Part shown: piece after piece, positions 1 to 7,885 of the stretch
Layout of the letters: each line of letters begins with the position of its first letter
Numbering within the stretch: the first letter of the stretch is position 1
Notes under the pieces: model-generated
Database searches by the model: none
What the model saw: the letters and a program-made list of their open reading frames with translations, nothing else
Told to the model about the DNA's origin: nothing
From: Alphaproteobacteria bacterium
GTDB taxonomy: Bacteria > Pseudomonadota > Alphaproteobacteria > Sphingomonadales > Emcibacteraceae
Reading direction: 5' to 3'
DNA: 64,000 bases
NCBI GenBank assembly: GCA_030428615.1
Contig: JAUIDN010000002.1
Location: 186,001 to 250,000, forward strand
Translations under genes and position numbers: made by a program

Positions 1-569
1 TCAAAATTATCCGGCGCCAGAGTACGCGCCTTGTCAAGCGCTTCTGCTGATGCCTGAAAATTACCAAGGTTCATTTCCAGTCTTCCGAGCGCGGCCCATC
101 CCTCAACTTCGTCCGGGGCGACGGCAAGGCGATCTTTCACCTTCGCGATCATTTCTTTGCTGCGTTCTATCGCTTCGGCCTGCTCTGCATTATCCGTAAC
201 CTGTTGATCCGCATTTTTTGGAAAATCCGGCATTCCCGGTGTTCCCAATATCATGTAAAGGCCCACAGACAGCAAAATAACCAGAACAAGGGATGTTATA
301 ACAAAGTTGTTTCGGCTTTCGACGTCAATTTGCATCTCCTGTTGACCCGCTGCCTTTAATAATCGACGCTCTATTTCAACCCGTGTTGGCTTGGCTTCCT
401 CTGCGCTTATGAGTCCGCGTTCTATATCACTTTCAAGCTCATTAAGCTGCGATTTATAGACATCGACATCCGGCGACGATTGCTTTGGTTTAGCGGTCAT
501 TCGAGTGTAAGGAACAAGAACAAAAAGCAATGCCACGAGGCTGAGAGCAAAAAGAATAGCAATATCCAT
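1..569 (-). CDS. ccmI: Cytochrome c maturation protein CcmI (CycH), N-terminal part
   Basis: Partial gene running off the left edge; only about the first 190 residues are present. CcmI is the inner-membrane chaperone that holds apocytochrome c for the heme-ligation complex. The translation begins MDIAILFALSLVALLFVLVPYT, a first membrane segment. A charged, cytoplasmic-loop-like stretch with ELESDIERGLISAEEA follows, then a second hydrophobic segment (NFVITSLVLVILLSVGLYMIL). The sequence ends in a TPR-like region (AALGRLEMNLGNFQASAEALDKA). This matches the usual CcmI layout. The ATG overlaps the ccmH stop by one base (TAATG), so the two genes are translationally coupled. Confident from sequence pattern and position. 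Confidence 0.9.
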   Translation of the reverse strand, partial: MDIAILFALSLVALLFVLVPYTRMTAKPKQSSPDVDVYKSQLNELESDIERGLISAEEAKPTRVEIERRLLKAAGQQEMQIDVESRNNFVITSLVLVILLSVGLYMILGTPGMPDFPKNADQQVTDNAEQAEAIERSKEMIAKVKDRLAVAPDEVEGWAALGRLEMNLGNFQASAEALDKARTLAPDNF

Positions 570-1036
570 TATTTCCGCCCTTCATTATTGAGCAGTTGTT
601 CGAGCCGCTGCTTTTCTTCGCTGGTCAGCGGTTCACTGCTGACATTTGATTTTCGTAACTTCTGATTTCGGTAAATGACATAAAAACCCACCATAAGAAG
701 AAGCAATGGTGAGAGCCACAAAACAATTGTTGCCCCGTCAAAGGGCGGTTTTAATAAAACCCAGTCCCCATAGCGACTTGTCATATAACCCAGTATCTGT
801 TCGTCATTATCCCCGGCGATGATCCGCTCACGGACGATAATTCGAAGATCCCGGGCGAGCGCTGCATCACTATCAACGATGGACTGATTTTGACAGACCA
901 GACATCTGATCTGCTTCATGATTTCCTGGGCGCGTGCTTCCTGCGTCGGATCGTCAAGCCGCTTTTCATCGACCCCAACCGCGGCGGCGGAAACGCTTAA
1001 CATAACCAGGAATATGAGACTTAATAAATTTCTCAT
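569..1036 (-). CDS. ccmH: Cytochrome c-type biogenesis protein CcmH
   Basis: CcmH keeps the CXXCH motif of apocytochrome c reduced so that heme can be attached, working in the periplasm with CcmF and CcmI. The 155-aa product has an N-terminal signal or anchor segment. Its diagnostic motif RCLVCQN has redox cysteines at residues 45 and 48, and the C-terminal membrane helix (IVLWLSPLLLLMVGFYVIYR) is the usual one. Length is typical of the short CcmH form without a fused TPR part, which fits a separate ccmI next door. It overlaps ccmG by 4 bases (ATGA) upstream and ccmI by 1 base downstream. Confidence 0.95.
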   Translation of the reverse strand: MRNLLSLIFLVMLSVSAAAVGVDEKRLDDPTQEARAQEIMKQIRCLVCQNQSIVDSDAALARDLRIIVRERIIAGDNDEQILGYMTSRYGDWVLLKPPFDGATIVLWLSPLLLLMVGFYVIYRNQKLRKSNVSSEPLTSEEKQRLEQLLNNEGRK

Positions 1037-1560
1037 TCGTCGACGCCTTCCAAGATCGGGACGATCTTATCTTCGAATTCCATTTCGAGAATCGGGCTCG
1101 CATGTTTGTAACGGATGATCCCATTCTTGATAAAATATGTTTCGGGCACGCCGTATACACCCCAGTCAATGGCGACCCTTCCATCCTCATCAGCCGCAAT
1201 TTTATAATATGGATTTCCCTGCTGCGCTATAAAACGGTTGGTATCACGGGCTTTGTCTTTATAGGCTACGCCATAAATTTTATATCCACGTTCTTTTAAC
1301 TTCATCAAAAAAGGATGCTCCACGTAACAGGGCGCGCACCAGGAAGCAAAAAAATTGACAATCACAACACCGTCTTCTGCAGCCAAGTCAATTGATGAAA
1401 AGCTTACTTCCTCACCGCCAACGACAGGCAAAGAAAATTCCGGTGTCGGATCATTGATCAGTTCAGACGGGATATTAGAGGGATTAAGGCTTAAGCCCAC
1501 ATAAAGTGCGATTGCTATGACACAAAAAACAGCCAGTGGAATAAATCTGTTTAAGCTCAT
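1033..1560 (-). CDS. ccmG: Thiol:disulfide interchange protein CcmG/DsbE
   Basis: Membrane-tethered periplasmic thioredoxin of 175 aa that passes reducing power to CcmH and apocytochrome c. An N-terminal anchor (residues about 7-25) precedes a thioredoxin fold with the active site WCAPC (cysteines 75 and 78). The family-typical GVYGVPETYFI segment containing the cis-proline follows. It lies in the ccm operon with 4-base overlaps to ccmF and ccmH. Confidence 0.95.
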   Translation of the reverse strand: MSLNRFIPLAVFCVIAIALYVGLSLNPSNIPSELINDPTPEFSLPVVGGEEVSFSSIDLAAEDGVVIVNFFASWCAPCYVEHPFLMKLKERGYKIYGVAYKDKARDTNRFIAQQGNPYYKIAADEDGRVAIDWGVYGVPETYFIKNGIIRYKHASPILEMEFEDKIVPILEGVDE

Positions 1561-3512
1561 TTTTTCGCCCCTTTTAATGCACCCATCCGGAATCGTCGGT
1601 CACTTAAGGAAATAAGCCCGCCAAGTACCATCACGGCGACACCGCCCCATAACCAGACCTGAAGTGGCTTATGATATAGTCGTACGGCCCATTGGTCATA
1701 GGCCCGGTTGTTGGCTTCGCCGATGACCACGAAAAGATCCCCTGTAAACCTGCTTAATATAGCGGCCTCGGTCGTTGGCATCGGCGGCGTGAGATAAACC
1801 CTCGCTTCCGGCTTTAATATCTGCGGCTTCCCGCCGTCCCGGCTGGCGCTGAATGTTGCCCTTACGGCGGTATAATTCGGGCCAATGACACCATCGGTAT
1901 TTTCAAAGGTAACATCATATCCACCAATAGATACTTTATCGCCGTAAGACATTATTTCCTGCTTTTCAGCGCCCCAATAAGACGTTCCCGCCATGCCAAG
2001 CACGGCAATGGCAAGTCCCAAATGGCCAAAGCTCATGCCGATGGAGGCGCGTGGCTGTCTTAATATCCGCGCAAGCGCCCCCGATTTAAAGAGTTTCACG
2101 CGTTCCGCCCATTCATATAAAGTGGAAAGCAACAACCAAAGACCGACAGCAAGCCAGATGCCCGCCATGATTTCACCGCCGCCCGCCGCGTAGAAAACCG
2201 CAATCGCCATAAGCAATGACGCCGCAAAAACAAACTTAAGCCGTGACGCCAGCCCCATTAAATCCGCGCGTTTCCAACTTGTTGACGGACCCAGTCCCAT
2301 TACCAGAATAAGGGGGATCATCAAGAACCCGAAAGCAAGATTAAAAAAGGGCGGACCCACGGTTATCTTTTCACCGGTAAGAGCATCACGAAGGAGCGGA
2401 TAAAGCGTTCCAAACATAACCACAAGCGCCGCCACCGAAAGCAAAAGATTATTAATAACAAGCATGCTTTCGCGGCTAATGGGTGCAAATAACCCGCCCG
2501 GCTGCAACTTATCGGCACGAAGGGCAAATAAAAGCAAACTACCGCCAATTACAATAAACAGGAACATCAGTATGAATACGCCCCTTTCCGGATCTGTCGC
2601 GAACGCATGAACCGACGTCAGAACCCCGCTACGTACGATAAAGGTGCCCAGAAGGCTGAAAGAAAACGCGATAATTGCAAGCAATATGGTCCACGCTTTC
2701 AGCGTGTCACGTTTTTCAACAACAATCGCGGAATGAAGCAACCCGGTCGCGACCAGCCATGGCATAAAAGATGCGTTTTCAACCGGATCCCAGAACCACC
2801 AGCCGCCCCAGCCAAGTTCATAATATGCCCACCATGAGCCCAGTGTGATACCGGCGGTGAGAAAACACCAGGCGAGCAGCGTCCAGGGACGCACCCACCG
2901 CGCCCACGCCGCATCGACACGCCCTTCTATCAGCGCGCCCACCGCGAAAGAGAAAGTCACCGATAACCCGACATAGCCCATATAAAGAAGCGGCGGATGA
3001 AACGCCAGACCCGGGTCCTGAAGAAGCGGATTAAGACCGTTTCCTTCCATCGGGAACGGATAAATCCGCTCAAACGGGTTTGATGTCAGCAAAAGAAATA
3101 GGTAAAATCCGAGTCCGACCAGCGCCTGAATGGCGAGAACTTTGACATAAAAGGTTCGGGGAAGCTTTCGTCCAAAAAAGGCGACAAGCGCACCGTAAAG
3201 CGAAAGGATAAACGTCCAGAAAAGGATGGACCCTTCGTGATTTCCCCATGTTGCGGAAATTTTATAAAGCATGGGTTTTAATGTATGCGAATTACGCGCA
3301 ACATTGGCAACCGAGAAATCCGAAACGACAAAAGCGTACATCAAGGCGGCAAACGAGATTGTGACGAACAAAAATTGCCCATATGCCGCCGGCGCCGCGA
3401 TAGCCATTAACCGACCCTTGCCCTTAAGAGACCCATATAATGGAAAAGTGCTTTGAATAAGGGATAACAAACACGCCAGTATAAGAGCAAAATGCCCGAT
3501 TTCTACGATCAT
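1557..3512 (-). CDS. ccmF: Heme lyase CcmF
   Basis: Polytopic inner-membrane protein of 651 aa, the core of the cytochrome c synthetase that takes heme from CcmE and ligates it to apocytochrome. Many membrane segments are visible. The tryptophan-rich WWD signature reads WAYYELGWGGWWFWDPVENASFMPW in overlapping pieces, and TWGNHEGSILFW and HPPLLYMGYVG are typical CcmF heme-facing loops. Length is normal for the family. It overlaps ccmE and ccmG by 4 bases on each side, so it is clearly a member of one transcript. Confidence 0.97.
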   Translation of the reverse strand: MIVEIGHFALILACLLSLIQSTFPLYGSLKGKGRLMAIAAPAAYGQFLFVTISFAALMYAFVVSDFSVANVARNSHTLKPMLYKISATWGNHEGSILFWTFILSLYGALVAFFGRKLPRTFYVKVLAIQALVGLGFYLFLLLTSNPFERIYPFPMEGNGLNPLLQDPGLAFHPPLLYMGYVGLSVTFSFAVGALIEGRVDAAWARWVRPWTLLAWCFLTAGITLGSWWAYYELGWGGWWFWDPVENASFMPWLVATGLLHSAIVVEKRDTLKAWTILLAIIAFSFSLLGTFIVRSGVLTSVHAFATDPERGVFILMFLFIVIGGSLLLFALRADKLQPGGLFAPISRESMLVINNLLLSVAALVVMFGTLYPLLRDALTGEKITVGPPFFNLAFGFLMIPLILVMGLGPSTSWKRADLMGLASRLKFVFAASLLMAIAVFYAAGGGEIMAGIWLAVGLWLLLSTLYEWAERVKLFKSGALARILRQPRASIGMSFGHLGLAIAVLGMAGTSYWGAEKQEIMSYGDKVSIGGYDVTFENTDGVIGPNYTAVRATFSASRDGGKPQILKPEARVYLTPPMPTTEAAILSRFTGDLFVVIGEANNRAYDQWAVRLYHKPLQVWLWGGVAVMVLGGLISLSDRRFRMGALKGAKK

Positions 3513-3979
3513 ATGCTCTCTTCTTCTTCAGCGTGTCTAAACACGCCACGTTTTTTCAGACTGTCAACAACTTCTTTTGGCATATAATTTTCATCATGCT
3601 TCGCAAGCACTTCTGTCGCGACGAACGGCCCGTGCTGGTTTATCGAGCCTTCAACGACAACCCCTTGTCCTTCGCGGAACAAATCAGGAAGAGATCCTTT
3701 ATAAACAACACTGACCGTTTCAGCGCCGTCCGTGATATCAAAGTGATAGGTAAGGCCATCTGCGTCTTTTGAAAAACTTTCCTCGGCGACTAGTCCGCCC
3801 AATCTGATGCGCTGCCCATCAGCAAAATTTCGTTCTTTAAGTTCAGTGGGATCAACAAACAGGCTAATGCTGTCCTGCAGGGCTGTTAATACCAACCCGA
3901 CAGCGAGAACAAGAACCGTCATCGACGTCAGGACGAGATACAGTCGTTTCTTTTTTCTTTTACCGGCACGTGTCGTCAT
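3509..3979 (-). CDS. ccmE: Cytochrome c maturation heme chaperone CcmE
   Basis: Heme chaperone of 156 aa that covalently binds heme in the periplasm and hands it to CcmF. It has one N-terminal membrane anchor (about residues 12-34) and an OB-fold domain. The heme-attachment motif LAKHDENYMP has the ligand-forming His at residue 128 and the axial Tyr at 132. The ATG sits 3 bases after the ccmD stop. Family assignment is secure. Confidence 0.96.
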   Translation of the reverse strand: MTTRAGKRKKKRLYLVLTSMTVLVLAVGLVLTALQDSISLFVDPTELKERNFADGQRIRLGGLVAEESFSKDADGLTYHFDITDGAETVSVVYKGSLPDLFREGQGVVVEGSINQHGPFVATEVLAKHDENYMPKEVVDSLKKRGVFRHAEEEESI

Positions 3980-3982
3980 TTC

Positions 3983-4138
3983 TTAATCCTGTTTCGTCAA
4001 TTCATTCATTTGGTTCTTCAGTTCTTCCAGCTTTTTTTCATCATCATTTTTATTTTTCCAGCTTGAAAAACAAAGTACCGTAAGTAGTGCTACTGTTACA
4101 ATATAGCATGGCCAAACAAAAATTGCATATTCACCCAT
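3983..4138 (-). CDS. ccmD: Heme exporter protein CcmD
   Basis: Short gene for 51 aa, beginning MGEYAIFVWPCYIVTVALL. It has one membrane helix (about residues 6-24) followed by a charged tail rich in Lys/Glu that looks helical (KKLEELKNQMNELTKQ). CcmD bridges CcmC and CcmE in the heme-delivery complex. The start overlaps the ccmC stop (ATGGGTGA on the minus strand), and the stop is 3 bases before ccmE. Position and layout decide the call, since CcmD sequences are poorly conserved. Confidence 0.9.
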   Translation of the reverse strand: MGEYAIFVWPCYIVTVALLTVLCFSSWKNKNDDEKKLEELKNQMNELTKQD

Positions 4139-4865
4139 TTGCACGTTCCTCTTCCGCCAGACGGATCTGCAGCCCCCGTATTTGCCGACGGATAATCAGG
4201 CTTTGTATGCGCCAGAGAACCACCGTTACAAAAAACAGATAGAACGCCAGAATACAGGTCAAAAGCGGCCATAACATGTCAGGGTGAAGACCGGCACCGC
4301 CGGCGCGAAGCAAGCTGGCCGGCTGATGAAGGGTATTCCACCAATCAACGGAAAATTTAATAATCGGCAGGTTGACCGCACCAACCAAAGCGACGATCGC
4401 GGCAATGCGCGCAGCTTTGGTCCGGTCTTCAACCGCTTCCCATACCGCCATATAGCCAAAATAAAGGAACAGCAAAACGAGTTCCGATGTCAACCGCGCG
4501 TCCCATATCCAGTAAGTGCCCCATGTCGGCTTGCCCCAAAGGCTTCCGGTAAATAAAGCAAGTGCGGTAAACACCGCGCCGACTGGTGCGGCAGCCCGTG
4601 CCGATTGGTCGGCAAGAGGGTGTTTCCATATAATGGCGACGACACTGGCCACCGCCATGAAACCATAACAAATTTCCGACAGGTGGGCTGCAGGAACATG
4701 AACAAAAATGATCCGGTAGGAAGCCCCCATCTGATAATCTTCAGGGGCGATAAAAAGTCCCCAATAAAGACCGGCAACCATCGTCACAATGGTCAGAAAA
4801 AAGCACCATGGTGTAATCATTTTACTGATCCGTAAGAAACGGGCTGGGTTGGCGAACTTATGCAT
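4131..4865 (-). CDS. ccmC: Heme ABC transporter permease CcmC
   Basis: Six-helix heme-handling protein of 244 aa that loads heme onto CcmE. The WWD-family signature is visible as GKPTWGTYWIWDARLTSEL, with flanking histidine-containing loops (VHVPAAHLSEICYG and WWNTLHQPAS). It is the first gene of the ccmCDEFGHI cluster; the 142-base gap upstream is shared with a divergent gene and should contain the operon promoter. In many relatives ccmA and ccmB directly precede ccmC; here they lie about 6.2 kb away. Confidence 0.96.
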   Translation of the reverse strand: MHKFANPARFLRISKMITPWCFFLTIVTMVAGLYWGLFIAPEDYQMGASYRIIFVHVPAAHLSEICYGFMAVASVVAIIWKHPLADQSARAAAPVGAVFTALALFTGSLWGKPTWGTYWIWDARLTSELVLLFLYFGYMAVWEAVEDRTKAARIAAIVALVGAVNLPIIKFSVDWWNTLHQPASLLRAGGAGLHPDMLWPLLTCILAFYLFFVTVVLWRIQSLIIRRQIRGLQIRLAEEERANG

Positions 4866-5007
4866 AGGATTGATCTATCCTTCTTCGCCGTTTGAATCAA
4901 GAAATAGTGAAAAAAAACGACATCATGCCCAATTTAGGCCTTCTTATTTTTTTAATAAAGATTATATATACTCATCATGAAACTTTGGATTATTCGGTAA
5001 AATAAAA

Positions 5008-5292
5008 ATGGCTTGGAAAACAATAAAAAGACCGCTGAAACTTGTGATCGGGTGGATAATGTTCGTTGTCGGCATTATCACCGCGCCATTTCCTTTGCCA
5101 ATCGGGCAGTTGGTCGCTTTAATTGGCCTTAGTCTTCTGGTTTCTGAAAGCCATTGGGTTAAAACAAAGATGCAAAAACTGCGTAGAAGACTGCCGATCA
5201 TTGGTCACCACCTTCAACGCATGCACCCGCATATGCCAAAGTTCCTTAAAAAAGTTATTGATGATACTGATCCGACCCATTTGGCGGAATAA
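5008..5292 (+). CDS. Small PGPGW-like transmembrane protein
   Basis: A 94-aa protein with a short basic N-terminus, one or two hydrophobic helices (about residues 12-46, with PFPLPIGQLVALIGLSLLV) and a basic, soluble tail. The GxxxxPxPxPxGxxxxxxGLxxL pattern resembles the putative transmembrane PGPGW family, whose role is unknown. It is divergent from the ccm operon. The last residues TDPTHLAE and the bases after them recur as a relic near 9679-9717. The family match is from memory of the motif, so it is moderate. Confidence 0.65.
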   Translation: MAWKTIKRPLKLVIGWIMFVVGIITAPFPLPIGQLVALIGLSLLVSESHWVKTKMQKLRRRLPIIGHHLQRMHPHMPKFLKKVIDDTDPTHLAE

Positions 5293-5498
5293 CAGTTAGA
5301 CTGATATAGCCGTTGAGTGATTGTTTCCGATATAAACAGGGTATCATCAACAGCCTGATAAAGCATTGTAGGTATTTGACTATGTCATCTCGACGAATTA
5401 ATGTAACCACTGCATGAAACTCTCGTAAGTCGTGAGTGCCTTTTATAATAACCGTTTTTTACGACAGTCCTTTCCAAACATCATAATGAGGTCACCCC

Positions 5499-7001
5499 TT
5501 GAATTATAAGAAATTTTGTCGGCTGCTAACCATCGTATCAGGTATTTCACTATATATTTTCATTCCGTTTGAGGTTGCGAAGGCGAGTTACGCAATTTAT
5601 GTCGGTAAGAATTTAACCCAAACCGGAAGTGTGATGATTGGGGGCTCAGGAGACGAAGTGTCAAGCCACTGGCTTGAAATTGTGCCGGCAAGGAAGTATG
5701 CACCGGGTTCTACAATACGCGTAGGGGTGGATGAAACCGCGAATATGCCAGGACAGTTCATCCATATACCACAGGCATCAGAAACCTATCGGTATTTGAC
5801 CATGAATTATTCCGATTATGAAGGTGTGCCGGCCCCCTTAACAAATGGTGGCCTTAATGAACATAATGTTGCGGCGCGGGATGTGTGGTCTGATTCACGC
5901 CCGGAACTTATCGCTATGACGCCTAATCCGCAAACCGGGCCAAATTACAGTGACCTTTCCCGCATTGCTATGGAACGGGCAAAAACCGCAAAAGAGGCGG
6001 TAGAAATTATTGGAAGTCTCATTGATGAATACGGATATTCGACCTACGGCGGCAATTCCCATATGTTCGCCGACGAAAATGAAGGATGGGTGCTTTTGAA
6101 TTTTGCCGGTGGGCAGGGTTTGTGGATCGCCGAACGGTTAGGCCCGGATGAGGTTCGGGTGTCATATCCCGGTGATATCGGTGACATACCGCCCGATTTT
6201 AAAGATAACCCAAACTATATGGGATCGGATAATTTTATCAGTTTTGCCGTCAAACAGGGATGGTATGATCCGGATTCCGGCGAGCCTTTTAACGTAACGA
6301 AGATATATGGAACGGAAGACGTAAGATATCCAAGAGATGAAGTGGAACAGGAGCTGAAACAATCCGCGCCGGTCAGCCTGAAGGAAATGATGGCCACCGT
6401 CCGCGACCCACGTTTTTCAAAGGATGCAACCGGGTATGGGCAGGTTGCGGAATTGCGTTCCAATGTTCGCCCGGAAAACAGATTGCTTTGGGTGGCGGCA
6501 ACGGGATCAGTGACAACGCCCTTTGTTCCTTACCGAATTGGGGTTCAGAAAATAATCCCGGAATTTGGCAAACACCGATACCTGACAAAGGGCGAAGCAT
6601 CACGGTTTGTCACAAGAGACTGGCAAATACAGGAAGCGACGGAATTTGCAGGTCGTACATTTAAAAGATTGATGTATTATACATGCGATCATCCGGATAA
6701 ATTTTTACCCGAAGTGACCGAAGCCATAACCGCATTTGAAAGTGGGCTGATTGAAGAACAGGAAACTGTTGAAGAAACGACAACAGCACTCTTTGTCAGT
6801 GATAATGAGGGGTTGGCCCTCAATTACCTGACTGAATATTCAAGCAATGCCGCCCGTGAAGCCCTTGAACTGGGTAAGGCGCTTCTTGCAAGTATTGAAG
6901 CAAGAACGAAAGTTTTATACGGTTTTAGAGAACCCCAAACTGACGAAATCAGTCGGCTTGATTATCAAATGGTTAAATGCGTTATGAGTGCAAATAGATA
7001 G
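5499..7001 (+). CDS. Secreted C69-family (PepD-like) peptidase with Ser at the nucleophile position
   Basis: A 500-aa protein starting with TTG, 7 bases after GAGG. A signal peptide (about residues 1-29) is followed by ASYAIYVGKNLTQTGSVMIGG, GDEVSSHWLEIVP and GGLNEHNVAARDVWS. This is the pattern of the C69 dipeptidase family, N-terminal-nucleophile hydrolases. In most members the mature enzyme begins with Cys just before the xIxVGK motif; here the aligned residue is Ser30 (codon AGT at 5586-5588). It may use Ser as nucleophile or be inactive. It stands alone between the PGPGW-like gene and the convergent hydrolase. Substrate unknown. Confidence 0.8.
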   Translation: MNYKKFCRLLTIVSGISLYIFIPFEVAKASYAIYVGKNLTQTGSVMIGGSGDEVSSHWLEIVPARKYAPGSTIRVGVDETANMPGQFIHIPQASETYRYLTMNYSDYEGVPAPLTNGGLNEHNVAARDVWSDSRPELIAMTPNPQTGPNYSDLSRIAMERAKTAKEAVEIIGSLIDEYGYSTYGGNSHMFADENEGWVLLNFAGGQGLWIAERLGPDEVRVSYPGDIGDIPPDFKDNPNYMGSDNFISFAVKQGWYDPDSGEPFNVTKIYGTEDVRYPRDEVEQELKQSAPVSLKEMMATVRDPRFSKDATGYGQVAELRSNVRPENRLLWVAATGSVTTPFVPYRIGVQKIIPEFGKHRYLTKGEASRFVTRDWQIQEATEFAGRTFKRLMYYTCDHPDKFLPEVTEAITAFESGLIEEQETVEETTTALFVSDNEGLALNYLTEYSSNAAREALELGKALLASIEARTKVLYGFREPQTDEISRLDYQMVKCVMSANR

Positions 7002-7018
7002 TCAGCGGATCTGAATGA

Positions 7019-7885
7019 CTACTGGCGAAGTATAAGGTCTTTCATTTTTTGCCATGCATCAATGGTTGCAGCCTTATCGTAAACCGATCCGGCTTCGATA
7101 TTGACGGCGTTAGGGTTTGCATGGTCAAAGGTATGCGTCGCACCGGGATAAATAGTGAGGTGAAATGGTCCCGCATCTTTCGGATGAATGTTTTTATGGT
7201 TCACACATGTCATTTCATCTATATAGCGGTCTTCATCGCCAGTGAAGACATGGGTTGTTACATCTACGGTCCATGGCTCCATGCAGGGCCCATAAAAAAT
7301 AAAACTTCCCTTAACACCGTCAAAGCCGCCTTCCGGCCAGTTTACCATTCCAATCGGCGCCTGTTTTTCTGATGCAAAAACCTGCGCTGCCCATACTGTC
7401 ATTGCGCCGTGTGAAAATCCGGCAAGATAAATATTATCGCCGTCTATCTTATCCAGCGTTTTTACATAATTAATTGACGCAATGACGTCAGCGGCGCGCT
7501 GCCACGGGATCATTTCCTTAAAATTGCATGCATCCTCCCAGTTAATACCGCGTCCGGTATAACTATCGACGCTGATCATGGCGATTTTTTCATCCGAGAG
7601 GCGGTCCGCCCAATCTTTTTCATGGCTCAGGGTCCTTCCGCTACAGCCATGAAAAAACAGCACGACCGGAAAAGGGCCATTTCCGTCCGGCATATAAATT
7701 ATGTCATGTGGGCGCAGATCCGCATTTATATCGGCGATCGTTTGCGGCGCTGCCGTATCGCGGGCGGCTGTTCGCATCGCGGCAAAGGTGTTTAATTGAG
7801 TTTCTGTAGAAGATGAGCCCTCACTTTCCTGCCCCCAGGCGAATGATACTGAAATATAAAATAGTGCAAGAACATAAAAAATCAT
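7019..7885 (-). CDS. Secreted dienelactone hydrolase-like alpha/beta hydrolase
   Basis: A 288-aa protein with a signal peptide (about residues 1-18, ending SFAWGQ). The oxyanion-type loop reads VVLFFHGCSGRT, the nucleophile elbow GFSHGAM carries the catalytic Ser, and a late GATHTFDH gives the likely catalytic His. This is the dienelactone hydrolase branch of the alpha/beta hydrolases. The substrate cannot be read from sequence. Its ATG overlaps the stop of the BCCT transporter gene by 4 bases, so the two are co-transcribed; a link between an imported compound and this esterase is possible but unproven. Confidence 0.85.
   Translation of the reverse strand: MIFYVLALFYISVSFAWGQESEGSSSTETQLNTFAAMRTAARDTAAPQTIADINADLRPHDIIYMPDGNGPFPVVLFFHGCSGRTLSHEKDWADRLSDEKIAMISVDSYTGRGINWEDACNFKEMIPWQRAADVIASINYVKTLDKIDGDNIYLAGFSHGAMTVWAAQVFASEKQAPIGMVNWPEGGFDGVKGSFIFYGPCMEPWTVDVTTHVFTGDEDRYIDEMTCVNHKNIHPKDAGPFHLTIYPGATHTFDHANPNAVNIEAGSVYDKAATIDAWQKMKDLILRQ

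Noticed and set aside
569-1199. Overlapping frames opposite and within ccmH/ccmG
   Set aside because: They have no family pattern and lie in the reverse or shifted frame of genes with clear motifs; treated as shadows. The same was done for all other overlapped frames in the window.
5293-5498. Terminator near 5420-5450 after the PGPGW-like gene
   Set aside because: A weak stem (ACTC...GAGT with a mismatch) before CCTTTTAT, not strong enough to call.
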